This document shows, piece by piece, positions 53,233-61,586 of a stretch of 64,000 bases of DNA. The stretch comes from GCA-2794515 sp033763335. GTDB taxonomy: Bacteria > Chloroflexota > Anaerolineae > Aggregatilineales > Phototrophicaceae. The DNA lies in the NCBI GenBank assembly GCA_033763335.1, contig JANRKU010000091.1:1-64000 (forward strand). The letters run 5' to 3'. The position numbers and the translations under genes are program-made. Each line of letters opens with the position of its first letter. The stretch's first letter is position 1. The notes under the pieces were generated by a model. It did not search any database, was not told the origin of the DNA, and worked only from the letters and a program-made list of their open reading frames with translations.

Positions 53233-54034
53233 GAGAGCGGGCAATACGAAATCCTATATCCTTGTACCAATCATGTGAATAACCCCGACTACGATCGACA
53301 GCACGGAAACCAGCTCTATTGAAGTCGTCCCACGAGCCACCCCTCAACACGCGAACATCTATTCCTTGCAAGTCTTGTATACCTGTCTCATATACCGTCT
53401 TGCACCATTCCCAAACATTGCCCGCCATATCCACGACACCACACGGGCTATCCCCTTTACCCTCATATTGGCGCACAGGTGTGGTTTGATGACTATCATG
53501 TGGTTTTACACTATTATTGCAAAAATTCCCGTCCCAATCATTCCCCCACGGGTAAATAAGTCCATTATCACCTTGGGCGGCGCGTTGCCATTGTTGTTCG
53601 GTAGGGAGCATAATTTTTTCGCCAGTGGTTTCGCTCAACCAATTGCAAAATGCCACTGCTTCATACCACGACACGCCCACAACAGGATGTTCGGCACCGT
53701 TCCATATGGAATCATCCCAATAACGCGGTTTTGTCCATGCCTTGCCTGTACTTTCCCAACCCCTTTCGTAACCCCAACCAGCTAACTTAGCACGCCAGTC
53801 ATCATCTGTCCACCAACGTTTTTCATCGTATCCACCCGCATCTATAAACAATTTGAATTGGGCATTGGTGGTGGGGTATTTCGCCATTTCAAAAGCAGGA
53901 ACGATATAGGTGGTATCTTGTTTAAGATAACTCTCTTTTTTATCGGTATCATTAGGGGTGAGCGTCACTTTACCTTCTGGGATAGGTATCCATGCAAATG
54001 GTTGGGGTAAAATATCATTACTAGTCGGTTTCAT
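53228..54034 (-). CDS. SUMF1/FGE-like C-type-lectin-fold protein, copy 2
   Basis: 268 aa, close paralogue of 52224 (same start MKPTSNDILPQP and same motif order). The RVLRGGSW...FRAVDR...IGFRIAR segment differs at 18 of 31 positions from copy 1. Its last codons (RSR) and stop TGA come from the duplication junction: the TGA is read out of cupin DNA (CGC TGA CC), whereas copy 1 ends LSKN. So the duplication produced a new C-terminus. It follows the full cupin gene by 19 bp, in one operon. Confidence 0.88.
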   Translation of the reverse strand: MKPTSNDILPQPFAWIPIPEGKVTLTPNDTDKKESYLKQDTTYIVPAFEMAKYPTTNAQFKLFIDAGGYDEKRWWTDDDWRAKLAGWGYERGWESTGKAWTKPRYWDDSIWNGAEHPVVGVSWYEAVAFCNWLSETTGEKIMLPTEQQWQRAAQGDNGLIYPWGNDWDGNFCNNSVKPHDSHQTTPVRQYEGKGDSPCGVVDMAGNVWEWCKTVYETGIQDLQGIDVRVLRGGSWDDFNRAGFRAVDRSRGYSHDWYKDIGFRIARSR

Positions 54035-54053
54035 GATGATTCCTTATGAAAAT

Positions 54054-54383
54054 TCAATCCACAATGAATAATTTTGCCCCGTCTACAGTGGATGACCGAT
54101 GCGGCTCTGCGCCGTCTGCCACCTGATAACTCATACCTGCTGTGAGGACAAAAATGCGTCCATCAGCCAATTCTGTCTCTAGGCGACCTTCCAAACATAA
54201 TAAAATATGCCCTTTTTCGCACCAATGGTCAGCCAAATAATTGGGGCTATAGTCCACCATGCGAACCCGAATCTCACCAAAGTGTTGTGTGCGCCAATAT
54301 GCCATTCCGCGTGTCCCTTGATGCTCTGTGACAGGGATGTCATCCCAATTCGTTGTCCCAAAGGGAATATTTTTCATCTGCAT
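54054..54383 (-). CDS. DHCW-motif cupin-fold protein
   Basis: 109 aa, single small cupin. Conserved ADHWCEKGH (the DHCW motif), GRLETELADGR and VLTAGMSYQVADGAEPHRSST give the two cupin motifs with His ligands. Function unknown. ATG 54383 follows AGAGGA by 7 nt. It heads the operon with SUMF1 copy 2, so the two may act together. Confidence 0.85.
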   Translation of the reverse strand: MQMKNIPFGTTNWDDIPVTEHQGTRGMAYWRTQHFGEIRVRMVDYSPNYLADHWCEKGHILLCLEGRLETELADGRIFVLTAGMSYQVADGAEPHRSSTVDGAKLFIVD

Positions 54384-54450
54384 ATTTTTTCCTCTCAAGA
54401 TAATTATAAAATCTGAGGTAGTGGCATCCCCTTTTCAGGGGACACCTAAT

Positions 54451-55368
54451 TTATTTTATCGGCTCGCTGGTAGTCGTCATGGTCAGACCATATTGGGCAA
54501 ACACCCCAAATGCCTTTTTTGCCACCGCTTCAAAATCAATGACAGGATGTGCCACCGATGACATGGCATCTTCTAAAATCCGCATTTTTTTGACAATTTC
54601 TGGCGGATAGTAGCGCATCATAGAGGTGACAGTTTCGAGTACACAATGGCTTTTTGCCTGCCCTGCGATATAAATCAGGTCGTATGTGGCGAGGTCATCC
54701 ATCAAAATGGTATTCACGCGCCCATTGGGATGGTCTGGCACTTTGACCTCTGGCTCAATCACCGAATAATTTTCAGTTTTGGGAATCATCCCTTTGGTAT
54801 ACATATTCGGTTGCGATTGACGTGCCGCCGTATGATAGGCTATCGCCTCTAGGACGGCTGGCACAATCGCATGACCGGGTGTACCGATGAGGGTATGATA
54901 GGGCCATATCATCAGGCGTTTTTTTGCCTGTTCTTCTAAAACTTCGACATAATCAATTGACCATGCAATCTCATATAATGGCTTCCACTTGCCACTCCGT
55001 ACATCCGCGCTGGTGATTTCGGTATACGGCGCAGGATGTTCCCCATTTGCATTTGCCCACCATGTTGGCGAAAAAATTTGGATGGGCAAGTGACTATCGA
55101 GTGTTGCCCCAATTTGAGTAATTTCCCCTACATGGGTATAAATCCATTCTACAGTACGGCGTGTATCCTCAACCGCACCCGGGACGGCTAATGCACCGTC
55201 TGGATGAACAAAATCGGCTTGCACATCTACCAATAATAAAAATACGCGCTTGCTATCGGTGATAGCAGGTTTTAAGCCCGATTTAAGCCCAAAATCGGCG
55301 GCGGCAGTGACATTTGGATTAAATAACTGACCAATACGTGCAGGGTCATAATAACTCGGAAACGTCAT
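54451..55368 (-). CDS. Isochorismatase-like cysteine hydrolase
   Basis: 305 aa, longer than the ~200-aa family norm because of N-terminal and central inserts. Catalytic triad candidates: D in LLLVDVQADFVHPDGAL, K in KTENYS or MIPKTE region, and C in IAGQAKSHCVLETV. Related to nicotinamidase/isochorismatase hydrolases (PncA-like); substrate unknown. Neighbour gap of 68 bp to the cupin is not obviously regulatory. Confidence 0.85.
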   Translation of the reverse strand: MTFPSYYDPARIGQLFNPNVTAAADFGLKSGLKPAITDSKRVFLLLVDVQADFVHPDGALAVPGAVEDTRRTVEWIYTHVGEITQIGATLDSHLPIQIFSPTWWANANGEHPAPYTEITSADVRSGKWKPLYEIAWSIDYVEVLEEQAKKRLMIWPYHTLIGTPGHAIVPAVLEAIAYHTAARQSQPNMYTKGMIPKTENYSVIEPEVKVPDHPNGRVNTILMDDLATYDLIYIAGQAKSHCVLETVTSMMRYYPPEIVKKMRILEDAMSSVAHPVIDFEAVAKKAFGVFAQYGLTMTTTSEPIK

Positions 55369-55461
55369 GGGTTATGCCTTTCTATTTTTGAAAACAACTC
55401 TATTTTACATCTGGAATGATGGCGCATACACACCCGAATGAAATATGACCTTTTTCCCATA

Positions 55462-55491
55462 TTGACAATACATCGAAAACCAATGTATTGT
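55462..55491 (+). promoter_or_regulatory. PadR promoter and operator
   Basis: TTGACA (55462-55467), 18-bp spacer, TATTGT (55486-55491). A perfect inverted repeat CAATACAT (55466-55473) and ATGTATTG (55483-55490) overlaps both boxes. ATGT...ACAT-type repeats are typical PadR operators, so autoregulation is likely. Confidence 0.65.
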
Positions 55492-55525
55492 ATCTCTATA
55501 CTTAGGAAACAGAGGTATTATAATT

Positions 55526-55849
55526 ATGAACATGAATCTAAAAGGCAGTCTACCACTGTTGATTTTACGTATCCTCCAAGATGGCGAAAATCATGGCTAT
55601 CGGATTGCCAAACATATCAAAGAACAATCGGAAGGGGTGCTGGATTTCAAAGAAGGCACCCTCTACCCCACCCTCCATGCGCTTGAATCACAAGGACAAA
55701 TTAGCGCCACCGACCATATCGAAAATGGGCGCACACGGCGTTACTATCGGCTTACCGATATGGGGAAAAATACACTCATGGCGCAACTTGCCGAGTGGGA
55801 GCGATTTTCATCAGCCGTAAATCGGGTACTCAGTGGGGGCGAGGCATGA
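55526..55849 (+). CDS. PadR-family transcriptional repressor
   Basis: 107 aa winged helix: PLLILRILQDGENHGYRIAKHI, FKEGTLYPTLHALESQG and RRYYRLTDMGK are the PadR hallmark segments. Ligand-responsive repressor of the following ABC exporter. ATG 55526 after AGAGG. Its TGA overlaps the start of the next gene (ATGA). Confidence 0.94.
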   Translation: MNMNLKGSLPLLILRILQDGENHGYRIAKHIKEQSEGVLDFKEGTLYPTLHALESQGQISATDHIENGRTRRYYRLTDMGKNTLMAQLAEWERFSSAVNRVLSGGEA

Positions 55850-56733
55850 ACTTTGACACATGGCTAAATACCGCCACACAAAACTTACCAATCCATCGGT
55901 TAGAAGCCATTCGGCAAGAACTGACAGGGCATTATTTGGATGCTGTGGATGATTATCTCTTACAAGGACTTTCGCCAGATAATGCCCGTGTGGTCGCATT
56001 ACGCGAATTAGGCGATGCCAGCGCAGTATGTGATGGGTTGCGCTCGGTGCATATTCATCAGAAAGAATATTGGAGGGCGATGGTCATCGCTTGTATGCCA
56101 ACGGCTTGTGTCATGTTATTTTTGCCAATGATTGGTCAAATCAGGCGCAATGATGAACCCCTCATTGCGTTGATATATACCCTATTCATCGCCATATCCG
56201 CCATCATAACGGTATGGTCAACCCGTCATAGTATACGCATGACGAGCATGATAGCCTATTTAGGCGATGAAGCCGATACGCCCATCAGCCTTATCAAGAT
56301 AGGCTTGTGGATTATGCTGGTCATGACCATTATCAATTTATATATGAGTCAGACAATATTTATAGCCATCATCAACACCCCAACTTTCACTTATATGCCC
56401 AATAGCCCATTAAACAATCCATCAGACATCATCATTAGCATGGTGAGTGCTTTTGGGATGATGGTCACAGGCATTGGTTGGATATTATATGGGGATAAAT
56501 TAGCTTCTACGACTACACATAAATCCATTTTCTCGTTGTTACGAATCCTCATGTTAATTATGGGCATAGCCCTGATATTACTCGCAACGGGCGCTATTTT
56601 GCAGGACTATCGCCTGACCGCAATTGGCACCCCTATCTCCCTTATTTTTGGCATTTTGACATTTTCTCTATTCATCATCCTGTTTTATCAGATGGGGCGC
56701 AACACACCCCCATCCCGCCCATCACTGGCATAG
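55846..56733 (+). CDS. HAAS/permease-prefix membrane protein
   Basis: 295 aa. Start 55846 gives ATGA overlap with padR. The soluble N-terminus (about 10-65: RLEAIRQELTGHYLDAVDDYLLQGLSPDNARVVALRELGD) is the HAAS/permease-prefix motif found on PadR-linked membrane proteins. Six or more hydrophobic segments follow. Probably part of the same sensory or transport unit as padR and the ABC genes; role unknown. Confidence 0.8.
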   Translation: MNFDTWLNTATQNLPIHRLEAIRQELTGHYLDAVDDYLLQGLSPDNARVVALRELGDASAVCDGLRSVHIHQKEYWRAMVIACMPTACVMLFLPMIGQIRRNDEPLIALIYTLFIAISAIITVWSTRHSIRMTSMIAYLGDEADTPISLIKIGLWIMLVMTIINLYMSQTIFIAIINTPTFTYMPNSPLNNPSDIIISMVSAFGMMVTGIGWILYGDKLASTTTHKSIFSLLRILMLIMGIALILLATGAILQDYRLTAIGTPISLIFGILTFSLFIILFYQMGRNTPPSRPSLA

Positions 56734-56742
56734 GAGTTACAG

Positions 56743-57660
56743 ATGACCACTGCAATTGAAATGAGCAACCTCACTAAAATTTATGGTAAGGGCAAAAAAC
56801 GGGTTCATGCTATCAAAAAAATCTCCCTCACAATTACACAAGGGCAAATTTACGGGCTACTCGGTCCAAATGGGGCAGGAAAAACCACCGCTATGCGGAT
56901 GATGCTCGACCTCATCCAACCCACCAGTGGCGATGTGAGTATCTATGGGCAAGATGTTCGCACCCACCATGATATATTACGACGTGTGGGGATGATGATA
57001 GAAGGCGCGAGTTTTTATCCTTATCTTACAGGGCGAAAAAATTTGATTTTGTTGGCAAAAACACATGGGCTAACCGATAAAAATGCCGTGAATCGGGTCT
57101 TAGACATCGTGAAATTGACAGATAAAGCCGATTTACGCTTTGGCACTTATTCACTTGGTATGAAACAACGGCTCGGACTCGCTGGTGCATTGCTCCATGA
57201 CCCCGATTTGCTGATATTGGATGAACCCACCAACGGGTTAGACCCCAATGGCATTTTGGAAATGCGCTTACTCCTTCGTGATTTGGTAGATAATCATGGC
57301 AAAACGATTTGTTTTTCCAGCCATGCCCTCACTGAAGTGGAACACCTTTGTGATAACCTCGCCATCATCCATAAGGGCGAGATTGTGCGCGAGGGCAATA
57401 TTGAAAGTCTGCTTAACAAGCAAAGTCAATTGAGAATTAAAGCCAGTCCATCCGAAAAAGTACATGCCATTTTATCTGCACAATGGCGCATTTGTGACAC
57501 CACCGATGACGGACTATTTTTAGAGGCAACCGCCGATGATGCCCCACATATCGCCCGCGCTTTGGTGAATAACGGGCTAGATATTTACGAAATTATCCCA
57601 TATCGGCAATCACTTGAAACATTTTTCTTAGATGTCACTTCAGGAGAAGACCTATTATGA
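56743..57660 (+). CDS. ABC transporter ATP-binding protein
   Basis: 305 aa, BcrA/CcmA type. Walker A GPNGAGKT, signature SLGMKQRLGLAGALL, Walker B LLILDEPTNGLDPNG, H-loop FSSHALTEVEH. The ~80-residue C-terminal extension is typical of drug and antimicrobial-peptide exporters. 9 bp after the HAAS gene, ATGA overlap with the permease. Confidence 0.94.
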   Translation: MTTAIEMSNLTKIYGKGKKRVHAIKKISLTITQGQIYGLLGPNGAGKTTAMRMMLDLIQPTSGDVSIYGQDVRTHHDILRRVGMMIEGASFYPYLTGRKNLILLAKTHGLTDKNAVNRVLDIVKLTDKADLRFGTYSLGMKQRLGLAGALLHDPDLLILDEPTNGLDPNGILEMRLLLRDLVDNHGKTICFSSHALTEVEHLCDNLAIIHKGEIVREGNIESLLNKQSQLRIKASPSEKVHAILSAQWRICDTTDDGLFLEATADDAPHIARALVNNGLDIYEIIPYRQSLETFFLDVTSGEDLL

Positions 57661-58532
57661 GCGCATTATTTCGTGCTGAATGGCTAAAACTGGCTGGTAA
57701 TCGATGGGCAGTCACCTTTTTGGTATGGATTTTCCCCATTTCAGCCTTATTTTTAAGCGTTGGGGCGGTAGTGATTGCGTTATTTGCCCGTGCAGGGTCT
57801 CCAGAGACATTACAGGATATGGGGCAATTTCTCACCACATGGCAAGGCGGGTTTTTAAGCGCGTGGATGTTCCCCAACAGTGAAATCGGTAGATTTACGA
57901 TTATCATCTTCACAGCAATCGTCTTTGCAGGGGAATATCAACACGGCACATGGAAAAACCTAATTACACGTCGTCCGCGCTGGGTGATTATGCTGAATAA
58001 ATTTTTCACACTGGCAGTTTTCATCACTATCGCCTTTATTATGATGTCTGTCTTTGTCGGGATTGGGTCAATTATACTGGCTCAAATCGTTAGGCATGAT
58101 ATGGGTGTATTCAATGGCAACACACTCGGTAAGTTTATCCGCGATATAAGCACGCAAATGGCGCTGACCTTAGTCATCACCTTCATCGCAACCGGTTATA
58201 CCGCGCTGGCGGCGATGTATACCAAAAATATCATTGGCACAATTTTCACGAGTTTGCTGATTACATTGGGCGAGCCTAGTGTCTTATTATTAATCTCATT
58301 AGGACGAAGCCTACTTCATATTGATTTATTCCCATTATTCTTGCTCACGCCAACGTATAATTTCTCTAGCATCCGAAATGCCGAAATGGGTTATGAAACC
58401 TTCATCCCACTTGCACCAGAAGGATTTGTGCCATTTTCTGTAGGTGTTTCGTGGCTCATCCTCATCGGATGGATTGTATTCCTTATCGCCCTATCAATCC
58501 GCAATTTCATACGCCAAGACATCACCGCCTAA
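57657..58532 (+). CDS. ABC transporter permease (ABC-2 type)
   Basis: 291 aa with about six transmembrane helices; FAGEYQHGTWKNLITRRPRW is the ABC-2 permease coupling region. Pairs with the ATPase 57660 to export an unknown compound, perhaps an antimicrobial sensed by PadR. Confidence 0.88.
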   Translation: MSALFRAEWLKLAGNRWAVTFLVWIFPISALFLSVGAVVIALFARAGSPETLQDMGQFLTTWQGGFLSAWMFPNSEIGRFTIIIFTAIVFAGEYQHGTWKNLITRRPRWVIMLNKFFTLAVFITIAFIMMSVFVGIGSIILAQIVRHDMGVFNGNTLGKFIRDISTQMALTLVITFIATGYTALAAMYTKNIIGTIFTSLLITLGEPSVLLLISLGRSLLHIDLFPLFLLTPTYNFSSIRNAEMGYETFIPLAPEGFVPFSVGVSWLILIGWIVFLIALSIRNFIRQDITA

Positions 58533-58565
58533 TTCATCAAATTTCGTCAATATTCACAACCCAAT

Positions 58566-58596
58566 AACCCGCCTACTGCTATCAGTTAGGCGGGTT
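58566..58596 (+). terminator. Rho-independent terminator of the PadR-ABC operon
   Basis: AACCCGCCTA (58566-58575) and TAGGCGGGTT (58587-58596), extra inner pairing CTG/CAG, then TTGCGTTT. 33 nt after the permease stop. Confidence 0.85.
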
Positions 58597-58628
58597 TGCG
58601 TTTAGAATCTAGGTTATCAATATCAAGA

Positions 58629-58652
58629 GGACGGCATATTTATCTGCTGTCC
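58629..58652. repeat. Short imperfect palindrome of the dispersed family
   Basis: GGACGGCA (58629-58636) and TGCTGTCC (58645-58652), one mismatch, with the flanking CCTAC. Lies just before the GH13 ribosome site. Confidence 0.6.
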
Positions 58653-58676
58653 CTACAATTTGAAGGATTGTATGTT

Positions 58677-60293
58677 ATGAGGAAAAAACTATTTTTGTTC
58701 CTGTTATGTGGCTTATTTGCCAGCACGTTTATGACGTTTGCTCAAGACACCCCCACAGACCCCAACCTTAAATGGTGGAATGACCGCGTATTTTACGAAA
58801 TTTTTGTCCGCAGTTTTCAGGATAGTGATGGTGATGGCATTGGCGATTTTCAGGGACTTATCAGCCGTCTGGATTATTTGAATGATGGCGACCCCACTAC
58901 CAAAAATGACTTAGGGGTCACAGGCATTTGGCTGATGCCCATCATGCCCTCCCCCACCTATCATGGCTATGATGTGACCGATTATTATGGCATCAACCCT
59001 GAATATGGCACACTCGCAGATTTTGAGCTATTCATTGAAGAAGCACATAAACGCGGGATTGCCGTCATCATTGATATGGTCATCAACCATACAGCCGATG
59101 ACCATCCATGGTTCCAAGCCTCTAAAGCAGGGGACGAAAAATATAGTAGTTGGTATGTATGGGAAGATGAAAATCCCAATTTTAAGGGACCAGATGGTCA
59201 AACCGTATGGCATACTGCTAATGACCGTTTTTATTATGGTTTGTTTGAAGGCGGAATGCCTGATTTGAATTATGAAAATCCAGAAGTCACCGCCGAAATG
59301 TATGAAATTGGGCGCTTTTGGCTAGAAGATATTGGTGTAGATGGCTTCCGTTTGGATGCGGCAAAATTCATCATCGCAGAAGGAACAGCACAATCCAATA
59401 CGCGCTCTACCCGCGATTGGCTGACTGCCTATCGGGATTATCTGCGTACAGTCAAACCAGACGTGTTGATTTTGGCAGAAATTTGGGATAGTGTGTATGA
59501 AGTCGCGCAATACATCCCAGAATCGGTAGATGTCGCCTTTGAGTTTGACCTCGCTCGTAGCCTTGTGCGCGGTGCGAGTTTAGGTGTTCCTAGTGGTACA
59601 TTAGAAGCACTCAATAATATGCTCACCAATTATCCCTTTGGGCAATATGCCACCTTCATCACCAACCATGACCAAAATCGCGTCATGAGTGAAGTCCAAA
59701 ATGATATTGATGCCGCCAAAGTCGCCTCATCAGTATTACTCACCTTCCCCGGTATCCCATTTTTATATTATGGCGAAGAAATTGGCATGGTCGGTGTTAA
59801 ACCAGACCCCGATATTCGCACCCCCATGCAATGGGAATCATCCGCCAATGGGGGGTTCACCACAGGCACACCCTGGCGACCTGTCAATGCGGATGTGCTA
59901 GAGGGTGTCAATGTTGCCGCCCAAAAATTGGATTTATCATCGTTGTTTAATCACTATAAATCGCTCATCCAACTCCGCAACAACCATGAGGCATTGCGAC
60001 TGGGTAATTTAACCCTCATCGAAGAAACTGGGGTTAATGGGGTGATTGCCTTCATCCGCCACACCGAAAATGAGCAGATTTTGGTCATCATCAACATGCG
60101 TCCCCGCAATAGCGATACCTATGCCATTAGCGTTGATAGCAGTATCCTCAATCCCGCCTCACAAATGACGGTATTATATGGCGATTCATCGGCAATTGCA
60201 CCAACTTTCAACGAAGCAGGTGGATTCACCGACTATAAACCCCTTGCCGTGTTGCCAGCACGCTCAACCCTCATTTTACAATTCACCCCCTAA
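58677..60293 (+). CDS. Secreted GH13 alpha-glucosidase/amylase
   Basis: 538 aa with a Sec signal (FLFLLCGLFASTFMTFA). TIM-barrel motifs: DGIGDFQGL, GIWLMPIMPSPTYHGYDVTDYY, IDMVINHT, nucleophile D227 (DGFRLDAAKF), acid E268 (LILAEIWD), D332 (FITNHDQNR). Ends with a C-terminal beta domain. Acts on alpha-1,4 glucans or maltooligosaccharides outside the cell. Start 58677 follows AAGGA; the frame extends 27 codons upstream over the terminator. Monocistronic with its own terminator. Confidence 0.93.
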   Translation: MRKKLFLFLLCGLFASTFMTFAQDTPTDPNLKWWNDRVFYEIFVRSFQDSDGDGIGDFQGLISRLDYLNDGDPTTKNDLGVTGIWLMPIMPSPTYHGYDVTDYYGINPEYGTLADFELFIEEAHKRGIAVIIDMVINHTADDHPWFQASKAGDEKYSSWYVWEDENPNFKGPDGQTVWHTANDRFYYGLFEGGMPDLNYENPEVTAEMYEIGRFWLEDIGVDGFRLDAAKFIIAEGTAQSNTRSTRDWLTAYRDYLRTVKPDVLILAEIWDSVYEVAQYIPESVDVAFEFDLARSLVRGASLGVPSGTLEALNNMLTNYPFGQYATFITNHDQNRVMSEVQNDIDAAKVASSVLLTFPGIPFLYYGEEIGMVGVKPDPDIRTPMQWESSANGGFTTGTPWRPVNADVLEGVNVAAQKLDLSSLFNHYKSLIQLRNNHEALRLGNLTLIEETGVNGVIAFIRHTENEQILVIINMRPRNSDTYAISVDSSILNPASQMTVLYGDSSAIAPTFNEAGGFTDYKPLAVLPARSTLILQFTP

Positions 60294-60340
60294 TAAATGT
60301 GACAGACGACATGTGGCGAGCCATTAAAAAAGGACTATGA

Positions 60341-60372
60341 TGAAAATGGGTGCAAAATTGCACCCATTTTCA
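60341..60372 (+). terminator. Terminator of the GH13 gene
   Basis: Arms TGAAAATGGGTGCAA (60341-60355) and TTGCACCCATTTTCA (60358-60372), perfect 15-bp stem with a 2-nt loop, ~48 nt past the stop. The following bases are A/C-rich, so termination may be weak in this direction. Confidence 0.7.
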
Positions 60373-60383
60373 CAAATCACCCC

Positions 60384-60411
60384 TTGACATAGTTTTAGGG
60401 GATAGTATAGA
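60384..60411 (+). promoter_or_regulatory. Sulfate-transport operon promoter P1
   Basis: TTGACA (60384-60389), 16-bp spacer, TATAGA (60406-60411). A second pair TTGTTC (60434-60439)-17-TACAAT (60457-60462) lies in the next repeat unit. Confidence 0.6.
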
Positions 60412-60498
60412 ATCCCGACTAATCCTATAGGAATTGTTCAGATTGAGTCAATAGTATACAATCTTGACTTATTCAATAGGAGTTGTTAGGATTATATC
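60401..60498 (+). repeat. Tandem 49-bp promoter repeat, two copies
   Basis: Units 60401-60449 and 60450-60498 align without gaps over most of their length; both begin [GA]ATAGTATA[GC]AATC and continue GACT..AT.C.ATAGGA.TTGTT..GATT. Each carries a -10-like hexamer and an ATAGGA box. Placed between the promoter and the AAAGGAG ribosome site. Confidence 0.75.
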
Positions 60499-60515
60499 AA
60501 AAGGAGTCTCACCTA

Positions 60516-61580
60516 ATGCGTAAGTGGTTTATCATTTTCACAATACTGCTTTTCACGGTAAGTAGTTTTACCCAAGCACAAGAAAATGAGGTCACACTCA
60601 CCCTTGCAGGTTTTGCCGTCCCAAGAGAGGCGTATGGCAAAATTATCCCCCTCTTTCAAGCCTATTGGCTCGAAGAAACCGGTCAAACTGTCGTATTTGA
60701 AGAATCATATCTTGCCTCTGGCGCACAATCGCGTGCCGTCATCGGCGGATTTGAAGCCGATATTGTTGCCCTATCACTAGAAGAACATGTCACCCGCATT
60801 GCCGATGCAGGTCTTATCACCGCAGATTGGCAAGATAACCCTTATAACGGGACTGTCTCGACATCTGTCGCCATTTTGTTGGTGCGTCCGGGCAACCCAG
60901 AAGGCGTGACCGATTGGGCAGATGTGGTTGGACGTGGATTAGAAGTGATTACACCCAATCCTGCAACCAGTGGTGGCGCACAATGGAATGTGATGGCGGC
61001 TTATGGTGCGGCGTATCGTGGGTATGTAGATGGCTATTCCGCAGATGCAGAAGGTGCATTACAATTCCTGACAGCACTTTTTACCGATGTGTTGGTGTTA
61101 GATGCCGATGGGCGCGAGAGCTTTTTGACCTTTGAACGTGGCATTGGTGATGTCGCAATCACCTACGAAAATGAATATTATGCAGGGACGGCGGCTGGTG
61201 GTGAATATGATATTATTTACCCAACATCCACTATCCTCATCGAAAATCCGATTGCTGTGGTAGATGTCTATGCCGATAAACACGGTGTGCGCGAAGTTGC
61301 AGATGCGTTTGTGGCATTCACCTATACCCCAGAAGCCCAAGCAATTTTTGCAGAAAGTGGCTTCCGCCCTCCCTATGAACGTGTCCTCACCCCATCTGAA
61401 GTTGAAGGCGAACCCGATGTGTTGACACTCGTCCCCACTACTGAATTAGACGAAGAACGCTTCCCACCTGTTGAAGATTTATTCGTCATAGACGCATTTG
61501 GCGGATGGGCAGAAGTTGTGCCAACATTTTTTGGTGATGAGGGTATCTTTACCAAAATGATTGCCGAAGTAAAAGGATAA
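60516..61580 (+). CDS. Sulfate/thiosulfate ABC transporter substrate-binding protein
   Basis: 354 aa with a Sec signal (FIIFTILLFTVSSFTQA). CysP/Sbp features: SYLASGAQSRAVIGGFEADIVALSL, NPATSGGAQWNVMAAYGAA, and EYYAG...IIYPTSTILIENPIAVVD. Binds sulfate or thiosulfate in the periplasm or cell-surface space and hands it to CysTW. Start 60516 follows AAAGGAG. Four genes in order with 6-bp or negative spacing form the operon. Confidence 0.92.
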   Translation: MRKWFIIFTILLFTVSSFTQAQENEVTLTLAGFAVPREAYGKIIPLFQAYWLEETGQTVVFEESYLASGAQSRAVIGGFEADIVALSLEEHVTRIADAGLITADWQDNPYNGTVSTSVAILLVRPGNPEGVTDWADVVGRGLEVITPNPATSGGAQWNVMAAYGAAYRGYVDGYSADAEGALQFLTALFTDVLVLDADGRESFLTFERGIGDVAITYENEYYAGTAAGGEYDIIYPTSTILIENPIAVVDVYADKHGVREVADAFVAFTYTPEAQAIFAESGFRPPYERVLTPSEVEGEPDVLTLVPTTELDEERFPPVEDLFVIDAFGGWAEVVPTFFGDEGIFTKMIAEVKG

Positions 61581-61586
61581 AAACGC

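Larger units (their letters stand above)
52239..54232 (-). repeat. ~1-kb tandem duplication (SUMF1 gene plus cupin 3' part)
   Basis: Unit offset about 1.0 kb: CCAATGGTCAG occurs at 53221 and 54222, and GCGGGCAAT at 52239 and 53237. The copies share gene order cupin tail then SUMF1 and are nearly identical outside the SUMF1 C-terminal window. The junction is near 53231. Confidence 0.9.

Noticed and set aside
52224..54398. Complete DGR locus in this window
   Set aside because: No reverse transcriptase, accessory protein or template repeat is present; GGTGGCTCGTGG occurs only in the two SUMF1 copies. Only the target-like pattern is seen.
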